Below, piece after piece: positions 9,288-16,769 of a stretch of 64,000 bases of DNA. Under the pieces are notes generated by a model. That model was not told the DNA's origin. It saw only the letters and a program-made list of their open reading frames with translations, and did no database searches. The stretch comes from Bacillota bacterium (GTDB lineage: Bacteria > Bacillota > Clostridia > Acetivibrionales > DTU013), in assembly GCA_023435925.1 (NCBI GenBank), contig JAEZLF010000310.1:6031-70030 (forward strand). The letters are read 5' to 3'. Each line of letters opens with the position of its first letter. The first letter of the stretch is position 1. The position numbers were made by a program, and so were the translations under genes.

Positions 9288-10472
9288 CTATAAGTTCACT
9301 CGTATTCCATCCACATATACCTGCAGGATTTCGACATTTTCGTCAAATACCAGCAGATCCGCGGCTTTTCCTGTACAGATGCTGCCGGTGATATGATCGA
9401 TACGCAATAATTTTGCGGGATTTATTGTCATCATTTTCACTGCTTCATACATTTGTAAGCCCGCTTCCTGCACCATAACCCGTATCAGTCGGTCCGCCGT
9501 GGCAACGCTTCCTGCAAAGCTCTGCCGATCAGGTAATTTTGCTATGCCGTCTTCTACAATCACACGAAAATTATTCTGAAGGCTTCCCAGTACAGATGGT
9601 CCCTCAGGCATGCCAGCTGCACGCATACTGTCCGTTACCAATGAAATATGGTCATGAGCCTTGCATTTCAAGATCAGACGCAGCAAATCGGGAGGCAGAT
9701 GAATGCCGTCCGCAATCAGCTCAATGAACAGATCGTCATATAGGTAACCGGCTTCTACAACCCCCAAAACCCGATGACCATTCACCCTTTTCAACTGTGA
9801 CATGCCAGAATAAAAATGAGTCAGATACCTGTACCCATGTTGCATTGCATGTTCCACCAAAGTCGAATCAGCATCGGTGTGCGCAATGGAAGGCAGTATA
9901 CCCTGTTCAGTTAATATATCGCCCAACTCCATGACACCAGGGACTTCAGGAGCGGACGACCATCGTATGACGTTGCCGTGACTTCGCTCCAAAATGCGCT
10001 TATAGTGATCCGGAAAAGGCTGTTTCATACATTCGGGTTGTTGTGCTCCCGCCTGTGCGGGTGAAAAATAAGGTCCCTCTAAATGGATACCCGCCAAATG
10101 AGGCATGTTTTGACGAATGTCTTTTGCTTTTTCGTAGCTGTCGAAGAATGGAAACAGTTCCTCATCTTTGCTGGCCACTGAGGTTGGACAAAGTGTAGTG
10201 GTACCGTGCCGCAAGTGCATACGCGAAGCTGTGACAACGGCTTCCACGGTTCCGTCCATAAAGTCACTACCCCCGGCGCCATGGGTATGGGTATCGATAA
10301 ACCCCGGGGACAGATAATTTCCGTTCAGTTCCACTACCTGGGATGCGTCCCTGTTGCCGGGTTCTCCCCTGCCCACTTCTGCAATGATACCGTTTGCTAC
10401 CGCAACATAACCTCTTTCAATAACACCATCTGCAGTCAGTATTCTTCCATTCAAAAAAATAATATCGTACAT
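9288..10472 (-). CDS. nagA: N-acetylglucosamine-6-phosphate deacetylase
   Basis: About 394 residues. An amidohydrolase-fold enzyme that removes acetate from GlcNAc-6-P, feeding NagB. Visible motifs are GFIDTHTHGAGG (metal-binding His pair), HLEGPYF, AHTDAD with the metal-site His, THFYSGM and the C-terminal GSICTGKAADLLVFD. ATG 10472 (MYDIIFLNGRILT) is the natural family start; an upstream in-frame GTG at 10496 has no ribosome site. A copy of the dispersed palindromic element lies in its leader region. Gene order nagA-nagB points to a shared transcript. Confidence 0.92.
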   Translation of the reverse strand: MYDIIFLNGRILTADGVIERGYVAVANGIIAEVGRGEPGNRDASQVVELNGNYLSPGFIDTHTHGAGGSDFMDGTVEAVVTASRMHLRHGTTTLCPTSVASKDEELFPFFDSYEKAKDIRQNMPHLAGIHLEGPYFSPAQAGAQQPECMKQPFPDHYKRILERSHGNVIRWSSAPEVPGVMELGDILTEQGILPSIAHTDADSTLVEHAMQHGYRYLTHFYSGMSQLKRVNGHRVLGVVEAGYLYDDLFIELIADGIHLPPDLLRLILKCKAHDHISLVTDSMRAAGMPEGPSVLGSLQNNFRVIVEDGIAKLPDRQSFAGSVATADRLIRVMVQEAGLQMYEAVKMMTINPAKLLRIDHITGSICTGKAADLLVFDENVEILQVYVDGIRVNL

Positions 10473-10525
10473 AAGCCCCCTATCTGGGACCTGCACAAGG
10501 AGATGATTCTCTGTTCAATTTCCAA

Positions 10526-10541
10526 TGGGGGCAAGCCCCCA
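10526..10541. repeat. perfect GC-rich hairpin TGGGGGCAAGCCCCCA
   Basis: Six-plus G-C pairs around a 4-nt loop, next to TACCCCCCTCGCTGCGGGC. It seems to belong to the same repeat cluster as the palindromic element just to its right. It lies upstream of nagA. Confidence 0.5.
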
Positions 10542-10611
10542 TACCCCCCTCGCTGCGGGCAAAATAAATTCGCCCTACGCTACACTTCGTGCGCCACGCC
10601 TAAACGTGGCG

Positions 10612-10707
10612 TTTGAACAACGTCAGTGGGGTTTGTAACCCGCCACTGACAGCTTTTTCAATCGGTAACCCTCACCTTAGAGGAGGGGGACTGTGACGTT
10701 GTTCAAA
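10612..10707 (+). repeat. dispersed palindromic element, copy 2 (96 bp)
   Basis: Perfect 14-bp terminal inverted repeats, TTTGAACAACGTCA and TGACGTTGTTCAAA, enclose the same GTCAGTGG/CCACTGAC hairpin and AGCTTTTTCAATCGGT run as at 4200-4321. A CGCCACG/CGTGGCG hairpin adjoins its left end. It lies between the ABC permease gene and nagA. Confidence 0.7.
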
Positions 10708-10752
10708 TCCTACACAGAAGACCTGCTACCTTGTGCGCCCGCTATATCTTCA

Positions 10753-12411
10753 TTATAAATCGATATCTTCTGCTTTAGTCAGCTTAAAGAAGAGAAGCAG
10801 CGATACGATCATCGTGACGGTCAATATCGTCGAAAGCGCTGCGGCTGCGCCATATCCTCCTCTGCTGATTTCCTGAAAAATCGTAACAGTCATAGTTTGA
10901 GTCTTGCCGGTGTAAAGCATCAACGTGGAAGATAATTCGTTGATGATGGTTATCCAGGACAGAATTGCACCTGATACAATACCAGGAACCATTACAGGCA
11001 TCGTCACCCTGAAAAAGGTCTGGAATGAACCATAACCCAGACTTGCTGAAGCCTCTTCAATGCTTGGACTGATCTGGCGAAGGATAGCCGCACTGGATCT
11101 CACCGTATAAGGCATCCTTCGGATAACAAAAGAAATAATGATAATCGCCGCAGTGCCGCTAAGCAACAAGGGTTTGCGGTTGAAGCTCATCAGCAGGATC
11201 AGACCGAAGATCGTTCCGGGTATAACATACGGGAACATGATAAATACATCCAGGATCTTGGAAAGAAAGTTCTTTCTACGTACCGTCAGATAGGCGAACA
11301 ATGTCCCCATGATAACAATGATCACGATAGCAATAACTCCAAAGTTAACAGTATTTACAATCGAACTCATGGACTTTTTGAAGACGTTGATATAGTTACC
11401 TATCCCGTACCCTTCGGCCCACATAACTCCTCTGGTGTTGCGGAAGGATACGATAATAATGTAAAGCTGCGGTAGTATGGCAAGCAGCACAACCAGATAG
11501 ACATACCCATGGGCAAGAATATTTGAAATACCCTTGAGTTTTTTCGGCTTTGGGGGGTTGAGCATGCTCATGGTATAATTTTTTCTGCCGGAAATCCATT
11601 TTTGTACTAAAAATACAACCGTGGCGATCAGGATCATGATCATTGCCACCGCGGAGGCAAAATAAGCATTATTCCCGGTTTCACTAACCCATTCCTGATA
11701 AATAATAACCGGGAGCGTTGCATACCCTTCACCGATCAACCTTGGCGTACCATAATCGGCAAATGCACGAAGAAAAACGATTGTACCACCAGCCAGTATG
11801 GTGGGCAGTACCAGTGGCAAGCTTACATTCAATACCTTGCGTACACCATGATATCCCAGGCTCTCGGCGGCTTCACCCAGAGATGCATCGACCTTTTTCA
11901 GCGCACCCTTCGTATACATATAGATATATGGATACAATTTCAGCACGAACACAAGCAAAATTCCACCCGGTCCGTATATGCTCGGCATTTTTAAGCCTAA
12001 TAGATTTTCCAAAAATTTAGTCACTACACCGTTTCTGCCCAACATCAGAATCCAGGAGTAAGCGCCAAGGAACGGTGGTGAAAGCATGGAAATGATGATA
12101 AAGATATCTACCAATCTCTTTCCACGGATTTGGAACGTAGTATTTATATAGGCAAGAGGCACTCCGATGATGATAACCAGGATTGTCGAACAAAGCACAA
12201 TCCAGACGCTGTTTTTCAATGCGGAGGTATAATAGGCGCGGCTAAAGAATTTTATGAAATTGTCAAATGAAAATCCCGCTCCATCAATATTCTGGAAAGA
12301 ATAAACCATCATGCGTCCAACCGGGATGATTAGAAACAGTCCGAAAACAACCAGGGAGACCAGTCCCACAAAACTCCAGAAATCAAAGCGTGTGCCCTTC
12401 TTAAAGAACAT
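10753..12411 (-). CDS. ABC transporter permease, fused two-domain FbpB/AfuB type
   Basis: 552 residues with about twelve membrane segments in two homologous halves, each with the inner-membrane EAA loop: ASLGEAAESLGYHG in the first and SIEEASASLGYGS in the second. Such double permeases serve the FbpABC/AfuABC class that imports ferric ion or sugar phosphates. Its ATG overlaps the end of the ATPase gene by 11 nt, so the two are translationally coupled, and AGAGGGGG precedes the start. It ends the binding protein-ATPase-permease operon. Substrate is not shown by the permease itself. Confidence 0.88.
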   Translation of the reverse strand: MFFKKGTRFDFWSFVGLVSLVVFGLFLIIPVGRMMVYSFQNIDGAGFSFDNFIKFFSRAYYTSALKNSVWIVLCSTILVIIIGVPLAYINTTFQIRGKRLVDIFIIISMLSPPFLGAYSWILMLGRNGVVTKFLENLLGLKMPSIYGPGGILLVFVLKLYPYIYMYTKGALKKVDASLGEAAESLGYHGVRKVLNVSLPLVLPTILAGGTIVFLRAFADYGTPRLIGEGYATLPVIIYQEWVSETGNNAYFASAVAMIMILIATVVFLVQKWISGRKNYTMSMLNPPKPKKLKGISNILAHGYVYLVVLLAILPQLYIIIVSFRNTRGVMWAEGYGIGNYINVFKKSMSSIVNTVNFGVIAIVIIVIMGTLFAYLTVRRKNFLSKILDVFIMFPYVIPGTIFGLILLMSFNRKPLLLSGTAAIIIISFVIRRMPYTVRSSAAILRQISPSIEEASASLGYGSFQTFFRVTMPVMVPGIVSGAILSWITIINELSSTLMLYTGKTQTMTVTIFQEISRGGYGAAAALSTILTVTMIVSLLLFFKLTKAEDIDL

Positions 12412-13510
12412 TACTCTCTACCCCCTCTATCAGGGTTGTTTTCGCATCTTTTGCAAAAAGATTAATGCGCTTGACATTCACTGTCAGGTAAACAGTTTCG
12501 CCCGGTTCATAAATCTTTTCGGCACTGCTGGTGTCGGCAGTGACCTCTATCGGTTCACCAACTCCCAAGTCAATGAAGTAATTAATGTATTTGCCCAAGA
12601 ACCGCTTGATAGTGACCTTTCCCTTCATGCCGCTGTCTTTCGAAGTAAATATGAACTCTTCCGGACGAACGTATACCAGGATTTCCTTGTCACTCTGAAG
12701 TGGTTTGACATTGTCCACCTCTATGGTCAGACCGGGCTGCAGCCGAATGACAGCAGTTGAGCCTTTCCGGCCGGTTACGTTTCCGATGATATGGTTGGAG
12801 TGACCAATAAAGTCAGCGACAAATGTATTATATGGGCGCGAGTAAATGTTTTCAGGTATTTCAATCTGCTGAATATCACCGCGGTTCATCACCGCAATGC
12901 GATCGGATATAGCCAATGCCTCCTCTTGGTCATGGGTAACATAAACGGTAGTAATGCCTATCTGCTTCTGTATTTCACGGATCGCATCACGCATTTCCAG
13001 GCGCAGTTTTGCATCCAGGTTCGATAATGGCTCATCCATTAATAATACCTGTGGACGAACCACAATGGCACGCGCTAGCGCAACACGCTGCTGTTGCCCG
13101 CCGGAAAGCTTGTCTGGATAGCGATCACGGTACGCAGAAATCTGTACAACATCCATGATCTCTTCAACACGCTTTTTAATTTCGGCTTTATCCAGCTTTT
13201 TGTTCTTCAGACCATATTCAATGTTCCTGTATACCGTCATGTTCGGGAATATGGCATAATTCTGAAATACCATACCGAAATTGCGCTTATGCACCGGAAT
13301 GTTGTTGATGACCTTATCGTCAAACGCAATCGTACCATGCTCTACAGAGTTGAAGCCTGCAATCATCCTCAGTAGTGTTGTCTTGCCGCAGCCTGAGGGT
13401 CCGAGCAGCGTAAACAGCTCACCGTTTTTTATATCCGCGGAAAGATCCGAAATGACTACAGTGTCATCATACTTCTTCATGATGTTTTTAATATGAATCG
13501 ATACTGCCAT
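12401..13510 (-). CDS. ABC transporter ATP-binding protein (FbpC/PotA type)
   Basis: 369 residues. Walker A GPSGCGKTT, Q-loop region FQNYAIFP, signature LSGGQQQRVALARA, Walker B VLLMDEPLSNLDA and switch THDQEEALA are all present, so it should hydrolyse ATP. Residues from about 240 onward form a TOBE-like regulatory domain, as in transporters for ions, polyamines and sugars. It lies between the binding-protein and permease genes. A hairpin in the gap to the upstream binding-protein gene may lower its expression relative to that protein. Confidence 0.92.
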   Translation of the reverse strand: MAVSIHIKNIMKKYDDTVVISDLSADIKNGELFTLLGPSGCGKTTLLRMIAGFNSVEHGTIAFDDKVINNIPVHKRNFGMVFQNYAIFPNMTVYRNIEYGLKNKKLDKAEIKKRVEEIMDVVQISAYRDRYPDKLSGGQQQRVALARAIVVRPQVLLMDEPLSNLDAKLRLEMRDAIREIQKQIGITTVYVTHDQEEALAISDRIAVMNRGDIQQIEIPENIYSRPYNTFVADFIGHSNHIIGNVTGRKGSTAVIRLQPGLTIEVDNVKPLQSDKEILVYVRPEEFIFTSKDSGMKGKVTIKRFLGKYINYFIDLGVGEPIEVTADTSSAEKIYEPGETVYLTVNVKRINLFAKDAKTTLIEGVESNVL

Positions 13511-13528
13511 ATTCCTTCCCCCATTTAG

Positions 13529-13572
13529 ACCGGCACAGTTCCCGCATTATCACGTTCGGGCACTGTGCCGGT
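13529..13572 (-). promoter_or_regulatory. intercistronic hairpin after the binding-protein gene
   Basis: ACCGGCACAGT (13529-13539) and ACTGTGCCGGT (13562-13572) form an 11-bp stem between the binding-protein gene and the ATPase gene. No T-run follows on the leftward strand, so it fits an mRNA-stabilising or partly terminating hairpin. This layout commonly gives excess binding protein. Confidence 0.65.
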
Positions 13573-13588
13573 TTAGTTATGTTATTTT

Positions 13589-14683
13589 TTATTGAATTCG
13601 AGTCCACATATCCTGGAATCCAGTTTTAATATCGGATGATTTTATATCCTTGGGATATGCAAGAGATACAAGTTCAGAGGTCGCTACACGGCCTTCGGTA
13701 GTCATTGCAACATCGGAGCGAGCCGGGCGTACATTCAAATCTGATTCCATGGCTGTCTGGCATTCGCTGGATGTAACAAAGTCTACAAACAAGCGGGCGT
13801 TATTAGCATTCTTGCCACCCTTGATCACTGCGAGATTGGAGGTTCTCAGGGTAATACCCTCTTTAGCGTAAGCCACTGTAACATCAGCGCCTTCCTTCAT
13901 ATAGGAAATGGCTTTGTCTTCATTGGTCAGACCCACCGCATATTCACCTTCAACCACACTGAGGTATGCCGCAGAAGAGCTTGAAGCCAGTTTGCCATCC
14001 AGATTCTTCAGGAATTTTTCAGCAAAGTCCCATCCGTCATTCGGATTACCGGTAGCAGACATAGCAGTCATCATGTTGATGAGAGTTTCAAGTGCAGAAG
14101 AAGAATCAGCCGGGCTTGCAAAAGAAATTTTGCCCTTTAGTCTTTCATCGGTCAACGATTCCCATCCATCTATTGTTACACCCAGTTCCTTGATGAGAGT
14201 CTTGTTGACAATAATACTGTTGACGTTAACATAAGCAGGGGTATAAAGCCCATTTTCGGATACAAATTCCGGAAACAGTTTAGATGTGTTCTCAGAAACG
14301 TAAGGCTCAAGCATATCAGCTATACCAATATACGAAGTAGCACCGCCGCCCATCAGCACGTCACCGTACGGGTTTTCTTTTTCTGCGGTTATACGGCTTG
14401 CCAGCTCACCTGTTCCTGCGCTGACTATTTCTACATTGATGTCCGGATACTTTTGGTTGAACAGTCCGACGATAAGCTCATACTCTGATGCTCCGGCAGA
14501 TGTATACAGAACAAGGCTCTTGGTTGAAGCTGGTTCCTGTTGCGTCTCGGCGGGCGTCTGAGGATTTGCGGTCGTTTGAGAATCGGCGGTCGTCTGATTC
14601 TCAGGCGGCGAATTCTGTTGCTGGCAAGCCACAAGGCTTATGGCCAGGATTGCGACGAGTAGAATACTGAGTAACTTTTTCAT
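13589..14683 (-). CDS. lipoprotein substrate-binding protein of the ABC importer (AfuA/FbpA-like)
   Basis: 364 residues. A lipoprotein signal peptide MKKLLSILLVAILAISLVAC ends in lipobox LVAC with Cys20, followed by a Thr/Gln/Pro-rich linker. The mature part begins KSLVLYTSAGASEYELIVGLF and fits extracellular solute-binding family 1, iron/phosphate-ester class. AGGAGG precedes the ATG. Relatives include ferric-binding FbpA, 2-aminoethylphosphonate-binding PhnS and the sugar-phosphate-binding AfuA. Neighbouring nagAB and HAD phosphatases favour a phosphorylated sugar as ligand; that is inference. Confidence 0.85.
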   Translation of the reverse strand: MKKLLSILLVAILAISLVACQQQNSPPENQTTADSQTTANPQTPAETQQEPASTKSLVLYTSAGASEYELIVGLFNQKYPDINVEIVSAGTGELASRITAEKENPYGDVLMGGGATSYIGIADMLEPYVSENTSKLFPEFVSENGLYTPAYVNVNSIIVNKTLIKELGVTIDGWESLTDERLKGKISFASPADSSSALETLINMMTAMSATGNPNDGWDFAEKFLKNLDGKLASSSSAAYLSVVEGEYAVGLTNEDKAISYMKEGADVTVAYAKEGITLRTSNLAVIKGGKNANNARLFVDFVTSSECQTAMESDLNVRPARSDVAMTTEGRVATSELVSLAYPKDIKSSDIKTGFQDMWTRIQ

Positions 14684-14773
14684 AATCTTTCCTCCTAATT
14701 TTTCTACTGAATGATATTCAGCAATTTATGCAAACGTGCTGTGGCATCGTTGCAGACGTTAGTAAACACCTCT

Positions 14774-16501
14774 CTATTTCTTCTTCCAGGGCGGAATCTG
14801 TGGAAGGCAATCATTAAATCGTTCGCTCATAGATTGTTCATATGCGCCCTTGAACGTACCCTCCAGGAAGCGGTCCATACTTTCATCCGCAAATGTGCGC
14901 CATGAGGAAAGCTCATTTCCCGGAACAATGGGATAAAATGATACATTATTGGCGCGTGCGGCCTCTAAATCACCCGGCGAGTCACCAATCATCAAAATAT
15001 TATTCAAATCATAATGGCCGCGTAATGCACGGATACACTCATTTTTTGAGCCGTCCTCCTGAGCGCAGAGCATATGGACATGTTTCATTAAATCATGTTC
15101 CTCCCACTCTCTTAAAAGCGCCTCGCGGGGTGTAGCTGATACAATGATGATATCCGCCCGCTTCTGCAATTTCTCAAGGCACTCCCTCACGGCAGGATAC
15201 GGAGGAATTCCATGCACCATCTGCGCCGCTCGCCTGTTCATCTCCAGAGACCACTCCAGAGCGCGTTTCATTATAGGATCACCCGCATGTCTGGCAAGAT
15301 CATCGTTATTGAGCACCGGTGCAGTTTGTACCCATTTACGTAACGAGGTGATGTCTGGCAGTTGGAAACCAATCTGCTGGATTTCATCACGATCCTGCAA
15401 CAGATCGAAAACAAGCAGAATTTCATGAAAACGAGAGCGTCCCCGATCTCTTGAATATAAATTAGAGTATTCCCAGGCTTCGCGAATATATTTTGCAATG
15501 GGCTGCAAACCCCAAACTTGAATTGTGACAGGGCAGAAACATTCTTTATGCTTTATTTCCATGGTATCGAACACGCAGCCATCGGAATCAAAGCAAACCA
15601 TATGTGCATGTTTAGGGGCATAACTCTCAAAAGTTGTCATCAGGCCAGAAGTTGAAGGTTGGCCTTCCTGATGTTTTAAAATGAACTTCTCAATCGCCTG
15701 TCCAACCCCGTCTTCATAATACGGCGCCGTCACATGGAAAGCTTTTTCCTTTACACTTTCAGGTGCATTGGCTACCGCAACACCCATGGCAGCTTTCTCG
15801 ATAATAGGGGCATCCAGATAGCTGTCCCCAAGTGCCATGACATGTTCGTAGCCGATTCCCAGTTTTTCAAATAGACACTCAAGAGCTTCCCTCCTGTTTA
15901 GCCGTTTGGGGAAAAGCTGGATGTCTCTTCCTGCTCCTTCAGTAATATGAAGAAAATTCGTTGTCTGCAAAGCTTCTATTATTGAGAGCTGCTTATCTTC
16001 AGGAACACCATAAATATTAATTTTTTCAATTCCGATGTTATTTTCGAGAAAATATTCCGACGGTTTATCTACGGGTATTTGTCGGCCGTCTTCTACAAAC
16101 CAGACATGATGAGGAGGAACAGGATAATCTTCCAGGTGGTCATTGACTTCCTTCTCCATATAAATCAAACCATTGGCCGAAATTTCCGAATATATTTTCT
16201 GACCTTCAAATATGCGGCAGATCTCCGCAGATTCCTCAGGCGTAAAAAGAGATTGGTACAGGATTTCCCCTGTATGGCGATCCACCACGCGTGCTCCATT
16301 GGAAGTAAGCCAATAACGAAACCGCTTATCGTTTTCAATCTGAGGCGGAAACATATCCTCTACACGGCCGGTTGTCGGGATCACTTCAACTCCCATATCC
16401 ATAGCTTTTTGAAGCGCCTTCATATTGCGCACTGAAAGATAAACCTGGTCGCGTTGCAATGCCGTACCGTCAAAGTCAAGCAGAATCGCCTTAATATCCA
16501 T
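14774..16501 (-). CDS. fused protein of two HAD-superfamily phosphatase domains
   Basis: 575 residues with two complete HAD modules. The first (1-270) is Cof-type (class IIB): LLDFDGTAL with nucleophile Asp, PTTGR and ALGDSYLDAPI. The second (about 305-575) is class I: VCFDSDGCVFDTM, IIVSATPRE and LMIGDSPGDLEAA. Both carry the full acidic catalytic set, so both may be active on sugar phosphates. ATG 16501 is preceded by AAGGAG; the longer upstream frame has no ribosome site. It lies directly upstream of the binding-protein gene and divergent from the LacI-type regulator, suggesting joint control. Confidence 0.85.
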   Translation of the reverse strand: MDIKAILLDFDGTALQRDQVYLSVRNMKALQKAMDMGVEVIPTTGRVEDMFPPQIENDKRFRYWLTSNGARVVDRHTGEILYQSLFTPEESAEICRIFEGQKIYSEISANGLIYMEKEVNDHLEDYPVPPHHVWFVEDGRQIPVDKPSEYFLENNIGIEKINIYGVPEDKQLSIIEALQTTNFLHITEGAGRDIQLFPKRLNRREALECLFEKLGIGYEHVMALGDSYLDAPIIEKAAMGVAVANAPESVKEKAFHVTAPYYEDGVGQAIEKFILKHQEGQPSTSGLMTTFESYAPKHAHMVCFDSDGCVFDTMEIKHKECFCPVTIQVWGLQPIAKYIREAWEYSNLYSRDRGRSRFHEILLVFDLLQDRDEIQQIGFQLPDITSLRKWVQTAPVLNNDDLARHAGDPIMKRALEWSLEMNRRAAQMVHGIPPYPAVRECLEKLQKRADIIIVSATPREALLREWEEHDLMKHVHMLCAQEDGSKNECIRALRGHYDLNNILMIGDSPGDLEAARANNVSFYPIVPGNELSSWRTFADESMDRFLEGTFKGAYEQSMSERFNDCLPQIPPWKKK

Positions 16502-16607
16502 AATAATACTCCTTGCATGATGTATTGTGTTGCTTACTGTAGTGATTACAGAATGCTGTCTAATGTTGTCGAAAAATCTGCAATCGCTTACATATATCAT
16601 AAATCTT

Positions 16608-16644
16608 TTTTTGGAACGTGTCAATTAATTTTTGGAACGTGTCA
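16608..16644. promoter_or_regulatory. two 16-bp direct repeats, 21-bp period
   Basis: TTTTTGGAACGTGTCA occurs at 16608-16623 and again, identical, at 16629-16644. The 21-bp phase equals two helical turns. It lies in the divergent control region between the HAD gene and the LacI-type regulator, so it is a candidate binding site for an activator or repressor of the transport operon. Confidence 0.55.
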
Positions 16645-16671
16645 CATTTTTAAGTAAGCCACTATTATTTC

Positions 16672-16709
16672 TTGCCAACCCCGGACAAATAGTGTATATT
16701 TTATATACA
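16672..16709 (+). promoter_or_regulatory. promoter of the LacI-type regulator with overlapping palindrome
   Basis: TTGCCA (16672-16677), 17-bp spacer, TATATT (16695-16700). The palindrome TGTATATTTTATATACA (16693-16709) covers the -10 element, a position suited to autorepression. Distance to the ATG at 16770 is about 65 nt. Confidence 0.6.
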
Positions 16710-16769
16710 TAACTGTAAAAAACTCTCGAAGCAGTCTTGTCTATACCAAAAATTTTTTCGAGGTATGAT

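Noticed and set aside
10206..10616. Rightward 136-codon frame opposite nagA
   Set aside because: Shadow frame running into the palindromic repeat.
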